Assembly: GCA_022385805.1 (NCBI GenBank)
Contig: MU277674.1
Span: 187,251 to 251,250 of the forward strand
Length of the DNA stretch: 64,000 nt
Origin: Pilatotrama ljubarskyi
Lineage: Eukaryota; Basidiomycota; Agaricomycetes; Polyporales; Polyporaceae
Direction of reading: 5' to 3'
The notes below the pieces were generated by a model. The model did not search any database. It worked only from the letters and a program-made list of their open reading frames with translations, and had not been told where the DNA came from. Of this stretch, positions 1 to 12,214 are shown one piece after another. Each line of letters starts with the position of its first letter. The first letter of the stretch is position 1. The position numbers and the translations under genes are program-made.

Positions 1-1610
1 AGAGACTTCGTGAGTAGATCTGGTGGATAGGCGAAGCAATTGCTGCTGCCTTACCTTCTCCGGCAAAGCTTCAAACTCGCGAACAGTGAGTGGAGCCGAT
101 CCACGGAGGATGTACTCGCCCATGTATTGGTACTCTGCATCGCGTAGACCAACAAGGACCTTCTGTGTACCCTCTGGCCATCTCCTCTCTGGTTTAGCCA
201 GTATCATCAGGCTAGGTTGGTCCGGGGCGTGCGGAACAGGCCGATTTGGGCTGATCTTGGGGAAGAGGCAGTGTGGATAGTGATGCTTGTGAAGACTGCG
301 GCTCTCTTCGCTGAACGTAATAGACATCGTCCTGCGATTACCCCCGAAGGTCATCCGCATGAAGTCACGGCTGACTTTGATATCTCTCAGGAGTCGCTTG
401 ATGGGTGACAGGGAATGCAGGGATATTGTGCAGGCGCGCTCGCATGTATCCATCGAGGGATGTCGGCTTGTTGTCACCTGCTTGTGCAAGGTCCTGCTGA
501 GAATGTGCAAGACCAGCAGAGGTCCTCGGGGAGCTCTGTCATGATGAGGGAGTCAGTCCCGCCATTTGCCAGTCACACATAATCAGACGTTTATTGATTG
601 TTGCTGTTGAGCGCGCCGCGATGAAGTGTAGGGCGAACTGCCAGCCTGAGCTTGAGCTACAGGAATCTCCTCCAGAGCCTCCCGCTTCACCATGAGGGCC
701 TCCCCTCGTACCTCTACAGATTGAGCTGTCAGTCATTACTTGGCACCTATTAAAACGGAGCGAGCGTCACCTGGTGGGTGAGAACCGGGGGAACCTCGAA
801 GTGGCGGTATGGCTGTGACAAGGGAAGAAGCCGATATTGCTGACCTTGCTGAGCGAAGGGGCCACATGCGATCGATGGGCCGGGTAAGTACGACCTCACC
901 TTCCACGTTGTATCTCCGTTTCTTCACGCCGCCCTTTACGGAACCTGCAATATCCGAACTCTCCACGTTCTCGCGCTCCATGGCAACTCCGACTCTGCTG
1001 ACCTGCAACGGAAGCATAGCCGTGAGGTACGATCGCACATGGCTAGCGGGGACGTGGTACACTTACAGTACCTCTGGATCATCCAAGCTTGAAATTGGTT
1101 GCAACACCGTCTCGTCCGCTCGAGACATGCCCGCCAACTCAGGCGGAGAGCCGCCGGCGGGCGGACTACGCAACTGTGAGGCCGTATCCGACGAGGATGC
1201 CGCGGCTAAGATGTCCTCCTTAAGCCCTGGTAGAGTCGGCCGCATGAGAGGCTCGTTCGCATCCCGGGTGTCCAACTTCAACTTTGGTCGATCCTATCGT
1301 GATGATGTGAGTGGGATACGCTCAGTACGTTTGAAGCGTTACTGACCAGTGCTGTACGTACTGGACGTCCTGGGTCTACTGGAGGGAGCGCGTCGAGGTC
1401 CTCCTTGAGCTTATTCTCGGACTCTGTCTTCATTCCCTTGGCATTGTCGATATTACCTATTTTCCCCGCGGACTGTGCATGTTGCTTAGTCAAAAGGGTT
1501 ATATACTCCTTCTGCGTCGAAACCTGGGCCGCCACCGAAGTAATTTGTGAATCCAAGCCAGTGACCTGCATCTGAAGGGCGAGGATCTGCGCGGCTTGCT
1601 CCTTGGCGGT
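1..1610 (-). CDS. DUF6697-like protein, copy 1 (3' end beyond window)
   Basis: A multi-exon minus-strand gene is cut by the left edge. The first recognisable exon (about 1610-1370) encodes a Gln/Lys-rich coiled coil (KEQAAQILALQMQV). It joins through a GTACGT donor to a Ser/Pro-rich exon (about 1300-1070), then to a basic exon containing GGVKKRRYNVEG (about 1040-890). The C-terminal domain lies at about 410-55 and contains DFMRMTFGGN, EGTQKVLVGL and YQYMGEYILRG, ending at a gtaagg donor. These segments align in order with the neighbouring gene at 2089-4627 (FIADAFGGSPQSF, GTQRLFVGFKP, FRYMGEYELT). The domain resembles the Basidiomycete DUF6697 family of unknown function. The KKRR patch may be a nuclear signal. 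The true start and the small middle exons (about 890-410) are not resolved. Family assignment is from memory of the pattern. Confidence 0.6.
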
Positions 1611-2088
1611 CTGTTTTTAGAAGTCCGATTCACGAAGGACATCTGTGTCTCTTTTCTGCGGGTTCTCTGGGTCCATGGGTTCTCGGATGACCTCGGTATC
1701 AGCAAGATTGTAACTAGTACTGTGACCGCCAAGTGGTGATAGAGGTCCCGAACCAGGAGAACACTTCATCAGTGGTATACGTACACGCAGTCTGGCATGC
1801 GCGGTCGAGGCTCGCGGCTAATAAAGTTCGGTGCAAATGGACGATCATTCTTGCCTGTGCGCGTCGCTGATACCGTGCTCATGTCCGTCGACATGGAGGA
1901 AGCCACTGCATTAGCGGAAGGAGCACTTACCTCGACTTACCTCCACATCTTGTATGGGTCCGTCACCACTATATTCGCTCCATAGCATGATGCTGACCGT
2001 TACGGTGCAGCACAAGCCCAAGTACGAGAGACAGGTTACATCGATCAGTTCATGGGATACTCGAGTAGTCTACCGTACTAGCACAATT
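1611..2088. other. Intergenic or 5' region of DUF6697-like copy 1
   Basis: This stretch lies between the two tandem DUF6697-like genes. It may hold the unassigned first exon and promoter of copy 1: a short minus-strand ORF runs into it from 1732. I see no further gene, repeat or RNA here. Confidence 0.4.
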
Positions 2089-4627
2089 TCAGTGGATCGG
2101 TGCAGCTGGCCTAGCTTTGGCCTGTCTCTTCTCCTCTCGAGACTGCATCCATACGGGCAGTTGCTGCGCGGCGCGGCGAAGGAAACGAACATCAAACCCG
2201 ACGCAATGCATGCGCCAAATGTACATAGTCTGAAGAGCGCACGGCAGAGCTGAGCATGCTGCCAAGGACAGACGAAGGAGGACGTACCTCAGATCCAGCT
2301 TCATAAGCTTGGACGATCTCATCCTTCGTGACGTTCTCGTATTCGCTCTTGTCTGCCATGGCCGTCCTGATCTCCGGTGCACTCAGCTGTCGTCCCAACT
2401 CTCGACGCACCACCAACCGCACCCTGACATCTTTGTGCTTGCCTTTCGCACCGATAGCCTTCGCCCAGGTTGCTTTCACCTAATATCATGAGTTGCTCAG
2501 TAGGCGGCTATGATGCGGTGCACTGCGCCGTATACAGGCCAAATCTCGCAGCTCACCTTCGGTGTCAAGGCGCGGTATTCTTGCACTGAGAGCGGAGTCG
2601 ACAGGGTTAGCTCATACTCACCCATGTACCGGAACTGCGCGGGCTTGAATCCGACGAAGAGCCTCTGCGTACCACTTCGCCACTCCAGCGGCGGAGTCGC
2701 ACGGCATAGCAAGCCGGGCGTCCCGATTTCTTTCGGGAACTGCGGGTCCATACCCAAGGTGGGGAAGATGAAGTTGCGGCGCTCTTTCTTGGAGTATGTG
2801 CAGAAGGACTGTGGGCTGCCGCCGAAGGCGTCTGCTATGAACGAGCGGGGGAAGACGAGGGACCGGAGGGCGCGGTCCACGTCCACCTTGTACTGGGGCG
2901 CGCCTTCGAGTCGATCGCGTGCCGCCTTCTCGTCCATCATGAGCGTACCGAATTGAGCTCTCGCTCCTTCGACAACGAGACGCGCTTGGGGCGCGTGTTC
3001 AGGCTCCTGAGGACGCGCTCACATCAGATGTCGTGGACGAGCTAGAGGCTAGCGCTGTGCGAACCTTCGTCCCGGACGGCTCAGGCGCCGGGCGAGAGGA
3101 GCCAGCTTGTGCGGAGTGACTCGTCGGCCGGACGCCATCCTGCCTGCTGCTGCTGCTGCTGCCTGGAATGCGAGGGATTCCGCTGGTCGGGGTGCGCGTA
3201 GAAGTGACGTGGAGTGAAAGCTTCGGAGTAGTATTAGAAGCGGTTCCCGGGGCACTCTGGGCTTGCCGCGCAATGCCCAACACAGGCTCAAGGCGTCCAG
3301 GGCCTGCGGTGGCGTACTCGACGGCGTGGTCGGCATGGGCGTAGGTGGTGTACGTCTGTCAGTCATCGACATCAGGTTGGACGCCGGATGCTGGACGGTA
3401 CCAGCGGAGCTCTGCACGACCGGCGAAGGTTGTCCCTGCACACTTGATTGAGCAAGGTGTGAAGGTGGACGTACGGCGTGTCCCGGAGGCGGCCAGTCGA
3501 CGTACGAGAGCTCCCTGGAAGGACCTCTTGCTCCATTTTGGGATCGTCCAGATGCTCCCTCATGAGCGAGAGTACAGGTACTCGGCTTGTTCGCTGCTTG
3601 GATGGAAAGCGATGGCGGGCTCGGCACGGGAGCCGGCATTGACGAGGACTGTGATCGGGGTACCTCTGAAATGATACCGCTTAGTTTAGGTGATGATAAG
3701 GGCGGTAGCCCTGGACGTGGAGGGTCAATCGGTCCCTCAGCCGAGTCTGCTTCTGGGGGCGGAGGTACCGCAGATGCTATGGACGAAAGTGAGGACAGCG
3801 AGGACAGAGACGACGTCTCCCACTCATCGCCCTCTTCGACTTCCTCCGGTTCAGGAACCGCATGGACCTCATTCTGCTTGCCCTTGTCCTGAGCAGGGGC
3901 CTGCGGAGGCGCCGACATCGACGTATACCGCACGCGCATGTCCGCGGTCACGGTGGGGACGAGAACATCCGGGACGATCCTCGGCCTTGTGGATTGGTGT
4001 GGATGTGAAAGCCTTGCTACTGAGGCGTTCGCGGCTCTCAGGGGGCGCCTTGCGCTTCATGCTTTGGGACCGCTTCAGCGAACAAAGGAAGCGTCAACAC
4101 CGTATCTGAATGCGAAAGGACAACTTTGAAAGGGGTAACGTACCTTGATCACCGCCATCCCTCGTTCCCGCCGAATCCATGGCGGAATCAGGAGGTCAAG
4201 CTCGTCCATAAACTCCTCCTTGTCGCTGTCTGCGCCGGTCAAGATACGTCGCGACTTCGAGCTCCCAGCGGTCGACAGCGGAGGGGTTTGCAGTACCCGT
4301 GTTGTTGTGGCATCCCTCACCTACGACGACAACACCGTCGCACGCATCAACACGGCAAGCGGACAGAGAAAACTACGTTCTACGTGCCTCGCGCGATGGT
4401 CCCGGTTGCGCACCATTTGAGGGACCAGCAGCGTGTGTAGCACGGTCGACCGTCTCCGACTTGAGGCTCTCTGTAGTGGCGTGCTCCTGCTGCACGAGCT
4501 GCGTCTCGAGAGAGGCGATGCGAGCTTTCAGGCCTATGATCTCGACGGCTCGTCTTTCCGCTTCCTTCTTGTAGAACTGAAGCTCAGACAAGAGAGAGGT
4601 GGCTTGGGCTGTATTGCCTGAGTTCAT
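2089..4627 (-). CDS. DUF6697-like protein, copy 2
   Basis: The start at 4627 (MNSGNTAQATSLLSEL) opens a coiled coil with heptads up to about residue 55. A basic segment with QSMKRKAPPESRERL follows (about 4085-3950, plausible nuclear signal). Next comes a long Pro/Ser/Glu-rich disordered region (3951-3300) with a run of Ser-Leu repeats. The conserved domain begins about 3010 (EPEHAPQARLVVEGARAQF) and includes FIADAFGGSPQSF, GTQRLFVGFKP and FRYMGEYELT. Its splice at LTPK (about 2555) joins KATWAKAIGAKG at about 2482; a second splice after YEAGSE (about 2290) joins QLPVWMQSREEKR and the stop at 2089. The domain looks like DUF6697, known in Basidiomycota and without assigned function. Copy 1 lies immediately downstream in the same orientation, so this is a tandem pair. 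Exon joins near 3950-4060 and 3300-3010 are uncertain. Confidence 0.7.
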
Positions 4628-4863
4628 GGTGCCCAAGTTCAGAAAGACGAGTTCAGCGCCCTTCTGACCACTCACTTCAAGCACAGTTGACGCCCCCTCA
4701 CAAAGAGGCACGCAGAGAACTACAAATACCTAGATACAGAGCTCTCCCGGTAACTCAGGCCTCAAGAAGTATGCAATCCCATTACCTGAGACTACACTAC
4801 TGTACTCAGCAACCAATAATACACGGCCGTCGCCCGTCTTCGCTCTTCACAAACCACCCAAAA

Positions 4864-6862
4864 CTACGCCGCACACGCCGCCTCAATCCCGCGCTTCATC
4901 ACCTCCATCCCCTCCTTATGCAGGCTAATCGCGAGCACGATGCACACATGCCAGATCGCGTGCGACCCGCCGCCGAGCCAATCGAGCCAGCGGAGCGACG
5001 GCCAGCGCGTCGCGAGCACGCACTCGGGGAAGTGCGTCGCGTAGAAGGCGAGCCCGACGACGTACGACGTGAGCGAGGGCACGATCGGGCTGATGAACGC
5101 GATCATCTCGTGGAAGGAATGACGTCGCGCGAGCTCCGCGAGCGGCGCCACCGAGCTCAGCGCGAGCGAGACGAAGAACACGATACGCCAGTGCTGCAGA
5201 AGCGCGAGGGGTAGGGGTGAGTATGAGCGGCGCTTAGGAAGGGAGTGAGGGAGCGATTGGTCACTTACCCGATACTCGCGCTGGTTGAACCAGTTCATGA
5301 AGGGGAGGATGCTCCCGGACAGGCCGATCGCGAGGCAGAGCAGGAGGAACGCGTTTCGCGTCATCTCCTGGCACTGGAAGCCGTAGTAGACGACCGTACC
5401 GACGCTCGCGCTAATCAGCCTGTCGTCGCATTGTTTCACAGCAGTCAGACACGGTAACGTCTCCGCAGGCAAGTCGTGAACTGCCACTTACCAGCCGATA
5501 CCGACGTAGTCGACGCGCGCGCACAGCTCCATGCCATGCGGATCCGCGCACCCGGCCATCGTGTGCCAAAGCGCGCTCGAAAAGAGGCAGACGAGCGCGA
5601 AGGCGGTGAAGATGACCTTGGCGGGCTCGTCCGTCTCGGATGAGTCGGAATAAGGAGAGAAACGGAAGAGAGTGAACGACCAGAGCAGGAAGGGTATCAA
5701 ATGCGTGTGGATATTCACTGAATCTGCATTTAGCACGAACTCATACATCGAGGGACAGCAAGACGTACGGGTCTCATTATGCAATGCGAAGAGCGAGAGG
5801 ACGAGACGGGGCCATTCGTGCAATGGAATGAATCTGTTACGCTTGTCAGCCTCCCGAAGATGAAACCCGCTACGCATTGACGTGCGACTCGGCGGCCGCA
5901 CAGCCAGTTGGGCAGGAAACAGTCGCTCACCTATAACCGCCCTTGACAAACGGGTTGTTGCGCCACTTCTCCGGGAGATCGACGTACTGGATGAGGCGCG
6001 AACCGTTGAGAGACCGTTGCATCGCTCGCGCGATCTCCACGGCGGCCTTCTCCAGACTCTCTTCTCCGCTCTTGAGGTCGGAGGAGATTTCGGAGACGAG
6101 ATGGGAAGACAGCACCTTGTCAAGGAGGGTCGAGAGAGACGCACTAGGCGCGTAGGAAGACAAGTACATGCTCGGGTTGAGGTCCATCGAGGACAGATGT
6201 GCTTGTAAGGACTGGAGGCTGCTTGAGAGAGTCGGCACGTAATCTAGAGGTCTATGGAAGTCTATGTCGGAGAGTCGGTTGCGGACATCGTCTAGGCGTG
6301 AGCGAACGTCGGAGAGGTCGAAGCCCGGAAGGTGCGAGCGAACAACGTCCGGCATATCCGGAAGGTGTGAGCGCACGTCTGGAAGTGTGGAGACGTCGGG
6401 CATGTGCGCCTTGACGAATTCTTCGACGGAGGGGACGTTCTCAAGCGTGAAGTCGGGCAGATGGGCGCATACATCCTCTCGGATGGTGCGCAACATCTGG
6501 AGGCCATCGCGCGCCCATGCTCGGGCTTCGTCCATGGTCAACTCGCCCTTGGCCTTGATCGATACCGGAGAGATTGGAGACTCGAGGAGCGAGAGGCGCG
6601 TCTCGAGATCGGCGAGGTAGGTGAGCACATGGAGACGCAACGATGCGAGGGTCGGGGTGAGCGACGTGAGGGACAAATCGAGAGCCTCCACCGATGGCGG
6701 TAGCTGGTGGCATGGTTTGGGAAGAGCGTACAGGCCACCATGGAAGGTAGACAGCCGCCGCCTGACGGGACGGCGGACACGGACGTCGGTGGTGTGGGCC
6801 TCGATTGCAGAGGTCGTCGCCGTTGTGGTCGTTGTGGTTGTGGTTGTTGTCGTCGTCGCCAT
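4864..6862 (-). CDS. PAQR / haemolysin-III family membrane receptor with long N-terminal extension
   Basis: Five exons: 6862-5933, 5832-5768, 5720-about 5489, about 5427-5272, about 5194-4864. The C-terminal half is a seven-helix PAQR (adiponectin receptor, yeast Izh) domain. It has the three family motifs: FALHNETLNIHTH, then SALWHTMAGC with a following Asp, and GGGSHAIWHV near the end. The His and Asp residues of these motifs bind zinc in the family, which is linked to ceramide, lipid and zinc homeostasis. The roughly 310-residue N-terminal extension is unusual. It opens with a Thr run encoded by a simple ACN repeat, then contains a helical region with spaced HLPD/VRSHLP motifs (genomic 6250-6480). 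The extension is probably cytosolic. It is divergently arranged with the Pth gene. The family call is strong; the ligand is unknown. Confidence 0.92.
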
Positions 6863-7265
6863 GGCTGGTGGATGCGAGGATTAGAAGGTGGGAGTATAAG
6901 CTAGAGATGGAACATGAGCCGATTTGCAACGGCGAGGCGAGGGCAGCTGCCTGCACTGGAGCGAACGCACAGACGGCAGTAGAGTCCGGCACCGGCCCAA
7001 GCCCTAGTTGGCTTATGTAAGCCAAGTCACGTGAGTGTGTCACGACTCGCCCGCGAGCAAGTCTTCGCTTTTCTGTCCTCAACCACTGCGTCCACTGGTC
7101 AGAATCCCAGGCTATACCCCACTCTCCTTCAGACTCGTATACAAGAATAAACGGTAGAAAGCTCTTGGGCGGCTTGACTTGCTAGAGGTTCTACGGCAGC
7201 TAGTGCACCGTCTGGGAACTCAGTGCGGCAGAGTAGCAGTCTTAGAACTTCGTCTGCATCTAACC
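6863..7265. other. Divergent intergenic promoter region
   Basis: This 403-bp stretch separates the minus-strand PAQR gene from the plus-strand peptidyl-tRNA hydrolase gene and must carry both promoters. No further gene or repeat is recognised. Confidence 0.6.
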
Positions 7266-7949
7266 ATGGCGACTCTACACTTCCTCGTGGCTGGCTTGGG
7301 CAATATAACGCATCCTATGACACGACACAGGTGATGAACCTCAAAGACTTCCTTGTTCGTTCAAGCTGTCTCAGGTCAGACAATCCAGTATAGGACATCA
7401 TATAATAGACGTACTCGCATCTCGACTCGGTATCCATCTATCCCCGGATAGAGCTGGCTACGCTGCCAGAACCAACGTTCAGATCGGCCAAGACACCGTC
7501 ACGCTCACTCTATTCAAACCAAGTGAGGCTCTTCTGACTGTGAAAGACCCACAGACCTTGCTCATACGTCATTACTCTTCCCATCAGAGGCACTGATGAA
7601 CATATCTGGCCGCCCCGTCGTCCAAATGCTACGAAGCACTGCGGTCAATCCCGAACGTCTGATCGTCATTCACGATTCACTCGACCACAAGCCGTGCACC
7701 CTCTCGCCCAAGTTCGGCGGCTCGGCGAACGGCCACAACGGCGTACGCAGCGTCATCGCGGCCCTGGGAGGTGACCAAGCGTTCCACCGTCTACGCGTTG
7801 GCATCGGAAGGGACGACCAGCCCGTCAATTATGTCCTCGGCCCGCTCTCTCCTCAGGAACGGCAGTTCTGGGGACCCAACGGCAGCGGCTCGGACCTGGT
7901 TTGGAGGGAGCTGACCAGGATAATAGAGAAGAGCCTCAAGTCACGATAA
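7266..7949 (+). CDS. Peptidyl-tRNA hydrolase (bacterial Pth type)
   Basis: Three exons (7266-7330, 7389-7522, 7588-7949) join in frame to 186 residues. The protein starts MATLHFLVAGLGNITHP, the Pth nucleotide-like core (GLGNP in bacteria). It continues with GYAARTNVQIG and the diagnostic KPKALMNISG (KPxTFMNxSG in the family). Next come VIHDSLD, with the Asp of the conserved hydroxyl/His/Asp active-site set, and GSANGHNGVRSVI. The reaction is hydrolysis of the ester bond in peptidyl-tRNA released from stalled ribosomes. In fungi the Pth1 class is usually mitochondrial; no clear targeting presequence is visible before the core. The usual catalytic His after GN is present as THPMTRH but the spacing differs slightly. 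Length fits the family (about 180-200). Confidence 0.92.
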
Positions 7950-8460
7950 CGTCCCTGCTCTTGTATGACAAGTGAGCGCATTTATAGCGGTCCTCCCCGC
8001 ATGCGCGCGACTTCTGATCTTACGGTACTTCCTTGCGCCTAGCATCATGAGACCTTCTAGTCGATGTCATTACGGACGATATCAATGCTCGGCCGGTTCG
8101 GTCTGAGATAGGGACCTGTTCTGATCCCCCGCGATGCGGCAACCTCGCTGGCTATTGCACTCCGTCGCCCTCGCGCCAGCGGTCACCTCGCCCAGCAACG
8201 GCACGTCCATGCGCGCGTCCCGCGGGCCAAACAGTGATCAATAACGCGAAGCTCTGATCACGCGTGCACCAATGTCCGAGTTTCTGCTCGTCGCGCATGT
8301 GCTGCAGCAGCCTTCTCAACATCGCGTATCGAGGCCTCAATTGCCCGATGACCTCGCCAGCGCGGGTACTTAAGCCGTGCGGATAAGTATCGGTGCGACT
8401 GAGGTCGCGCGTACGGCCCACTCAGCTCACTAGCTTCTCACCTTTGCACCGACAGCAGCT
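7950..8460. other. Intergenic region upstream of GH92
   Basis: A 511-bp stretch between the Pth stop and the GH92 start. It presumably holds the Pth 3' end and the GH92 promoter. No supported gene or repeat. Confidence 0.5.
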
Positions 8461-11400
8461 ATGCTGGCGTTCTGGGTGCTCGTGGCTACCGCGTCTTGCT
8501 GGAACTTCGGCTCTGTCCAAGCCCAGCCGTCACCACAGGTGCAGAAGAGGATATCTGCTGCTATCCAAAAGGCGGGATCGTTGCCCCCGTCTCAGGTCGA
8601 CTACACTCAATTCGTGAACGTGTTCATCGGGACCGACAACTTCGGCGATGTCTGGTAGGCTATTCCATCAGAGCCTAACGTTGCGTGACACTGTTTGCTG
8701 AAGTGTTGCACGCAAGCCCTGGAGCGTCGGTGCCGTTCGGAATGGTCCGTGATATCATCTTGCGGTCACCAGTCTTCATCACTGAACGAACTTCTGTGAT
8801 CACAGGTCAAGTTCTCGACGGACTTAACGGGCTACGCACCTGCTGGTCCGTCATTTCCATCCGCACTAGTCTCGGAGAACAATCCATAGAACAGCGTTCT
8901 TGCAGGCTATGTCACGGACCCGACCCAGAAGATCCGTGGACTCAGTCCCATGCACGATAGCGGCACCGGGTCTTCCCTGGGTGCGTTCGCGATCGTGTCT
9001 CCAGATCTGACGTTCCACTCACCCGCGCCAAACCCACTCCGCAGGGACGTACGGCAACTTCGAAATCATGCCTATGGTGTGCCCCGGCGGGTTTGACAGC
9101 TGTCCGCTCACCCTCGCGGCACGCGAGCGGTTCCGGAAGAACAACACCGACGTGAGCTTCACTCACCAACTTGTATTCTCGATAAGTGACTGACGCAGGA
9201 CGAATGCAGGATGCTTCCCCCGGGTACTTCTCGCAGACGCTTGACAATGGCATCAAGATGGAGGCGACGTCGACGCGTCGCGCCGGGCTCGAGCGGTTCA
9301 CGTTCCCGAAGGGCTCGAAGCCCTACTTCGTACTGGACCTCTCCAATGACCTGCCCGCTTCCTTTGCGGGAGGCCATATGGACATTGACCCGGAAAAGGG
9401 CAGGATCACCATGGGAGGCCTCTGGGGCTCCAGGTGAATATTCCCCACCACAACGGACAGAAAGGTATACTGACCTGACCTGGCTGCACAGCTTTGGTCC
9501 TTCGATTTACAACTACCAAGCGTTCGCGTGCTACGACATCCTCGACGGCGGGAAGCAGAAGCTCAGCGAATACGGCGTCTGGACGGGGATGACTTCGTAA
9601 GTCTTCCGACCTTGTCTGCTTGCAGCTCGACAAACCTCTGATTACCACGTAGGGAGGACTTCCAGGCCCGCGGACTCGGGCAGACCCATCTGAACCTGAC
9701 CAGGAACCTCATCGGCGGCGTGTACGAGTCCGGCGCGCTCTTCTCGTTCGACGGCAAGCCCGAGCAGATCAACATCCGCGTCGGGATCTCTTTCATGTCC
9801 ACCGACCAGGCCTGCGCGAACGCAGAGAGCGAGGTCGGCGACGCGTCGTTCGAGGAGATCGTCGCGCGCTCGAAGGCGCTGTGGAACCAGAAGCTGAGCA
9901 AGATCGAGATTGACCTCAAGGACACCCCGGCGAACGTTACGGAGATGCTGTACTCTTCTCTATACCGCGCGTCGTTGACTCCGGTATGGCAGTCTGCAAT
10001 TAGTTGTGTTCTATGTTGAGACGGCTGAAATTAGTGGATAGAACAACGCCACTGGCGAAACGCAAGGACCCTTCGCGGGTACCACCCACCCGTACTTTGA
10101 TTCGCTCTACTGCAGGTCAGCGCATACACTCCCTCCGTTACCCCCTTTCCGACTCACCATTGGCCTGGACCTTTCAGCTGGGACACATTCCGCACGTTCT
10201 ATCCCCTCATGTCGCTCCACTCCCCCGTCGAGTTCGCAGAGATCGTGGACAACTACATCGACGGCTGGCGCAAGCTCGGGTGGATGCCCGAGTGCCGCGC
10301 GAACAACCTCCCCGGCTGGACGCAGGGCGGCTCGAGCGGCGACCCCATCGTCGGCCAGTTCGCAATCACGTACCACAACGAGGCGGCGGCGCTTGGTATT
10401 GACCTTGAGGAGCTGTACTCGGCGATGCTCGCGGACGCGGAGATCAACCCGCCCGAGTGGAACACGCTGGGCAGACAGGTCAACGTATACAAGTGAGTAC
10501 CACTCAGTTCCTCGACAGTATCGGGCGCTGATGTGAGCGCGTCTTCCAGGCAGTACGGATATGTGCCTTTCGGTGTACTTGACACGTCGAGCACTGGGCG
10601 GCAGACTCGTGAGGGAAGCAGGACTCTTGAGGTGATCGATTGCTCTCGCGTCCGGACGCTTGGACGGAGTGCTGACGTCCCCAACAGTATGCTTTCGAGG
10701 ATTTCGCAGTCCGTCAGGTGGCCTTGCTGTTGAACAAGACGGATGACGTTGCGAAGTACACCAACCGGTCACTTGTGAGCACTATCTCCTATCGTCTTCA
10801 TGTCATTACTGATTGACTTCTCGTACATGTAGTTCTACCGCAACGTCTGGGACCCCTCGGTCGTTAGCGACGGCTTCCATGGTCAGTCTTGTAACACTTC
10901 CAAGGGTGCTCGTATTGACCTCGACATCGCAGGTTTTTCCCAGAAGCGGCTTCCGAACGGCACCTTCGCGTTCACCAACCCGATCGACTGCTCGCCCAAC
11001 GACAACGACACGAACCGGGAGTGCTCTCTGCAAGGCGACAACGTCGTTGGCTTCTACGAGTCCTCATCCTGGGAGTACAGCTGGTGAGTCGACCCTCTCT
11101 TCTGCGTTCATGTTTACTCGGACCAACACATGACAGGTTCGCTCCGCACGATACAGCTCACCTCATTCAGCTCATGGGAGGAAACGTAAGTGCTTGCTAA
11201 GACGTCGAGCGACAAGGGGCTTACCATGTACTTCAACAGGCGACCTTCGTGAAGCGTCTCGATCACTTCTTCGACGTGAGTCCACAGCTTCAGCGTCCCT
11301 GATGCCAGGAGAGGCTGACGTACTCTACAGGCGGGCTACTATCTCGCAGGGAACGAGCCCTCCTTCCAGACTCCCATCGGATATCACTACGCGAACAGGC

Positions 11401-11988
11401 CGACGAAGTCCGTTGACCGCGTGCGCGATGTCGTCTTCACCAACTTCGATATCAGTGAGTAGTGTTACGCTGAACTTACGCGATCTTTTCTGACAAGACG
11501 GCCCTCCACAGCTCCCGCTGGTTTGCCGGGCAATGACGACCAAGCGGCGATGGCCACACTTCTCGTGTTCCATCTCCTCGGTTTGTACCCTGGTAAGCGT
11601 ACACGAGCCTACCTTCATTCCGACGTAGAGCTAAGTGCAGGGCGTCTCCGCAGTGCCCTCGACCTCGCAGTTCCTCATCCTGTCACCGATGACGCCCAAG
11701 TTCACGATCCACAACTCGTACCTGAACGTCAGCACGACGATCACCACGAAGGGCTTCGACCGCCGCTCCGTGCAGAAGACGATCCCGAAGGGCGCCGCCG
11801 CGTACGTCAAGAGCGTCTCGATCAACGGCGTCGTCCAGCCCAACCGGTGCCACTTTGACTTCTACGACGTCTTCCGAGTCGGCGGGAACGTCGTCATCGA
11901 GGTCACCGCGGACAAGAACAGCGTAGACAGCTGCGGTGCCGGGCTGCCCGAGTCGATCTCGACGGGCGGCTTCGCCACCGTGAGGTAA
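8461..11988 (+). CDS. Secreted GH92 alpha-1,2-mannosidase
   Basis: The gene is split into about 15 exons with introns of 45-70 bp. The start MLAFWVLVATASCW is followed by a hydrophobic signal peptide ending near VQAQPS. The reassembled protein shows GH92 signatures in order: QFVNVFIGTDNFGDVCPGAS, GASVPFGMVKFS, GLSPMHDSGTGSSLG, FDSLYCSWDTFRT, WMPECRANNLPGWTQGGSSG, VGFYESSSWEYSW, NEPSFQTPIGYHYANRP and GNDDQAAMA (the catalytic loop). It ends SISTGGFATVR at 11988. GH92 enzymes are calcium-dependent exo-mannosidases that trim alpha-mannose from N-glycans or mannoproteins; here the substrate is probably extracellular or secretory glycoprotein. Several NxT/S sites suit a secreted protein. Some small exon borders near 8.7-9.1 kb were inferred by splicing logic. 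Confidence 0.93.
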
Positions 11989-12214
11989 GGCCGTTCGGTC
12001 GGAGGCCTCAAACAAGCACTACGAGGAGCGGACGAGAAGGGGCGGACGGGGTCGTGAAAGCTGTCATCAAGATAGCACTAGCTCGTAGGATATTGTACAC
12101 AGGATAGATCGTGAGGAGAGATGAAGAGCAGAATACTACACAGTCCGATACATGACCGAGCAACGTCTTCAACACCGAGACAGGATACAGAAGGGTATGA
12201 AGAGTTTCCAAGAA

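Noticed and set aside
6621..6884. Plus-strand ORF with a poly-Val run
   Set aside because: The run is the complement of the Thr repeat at the start of the PAQR gene, so it is a shadow of a simple repeat.
10107..10772. 221-codon minus-strand ORF
   Set aside because: It overlaps GH92 exons and introns with clear family motifs on plus; there are no motifs on minus.
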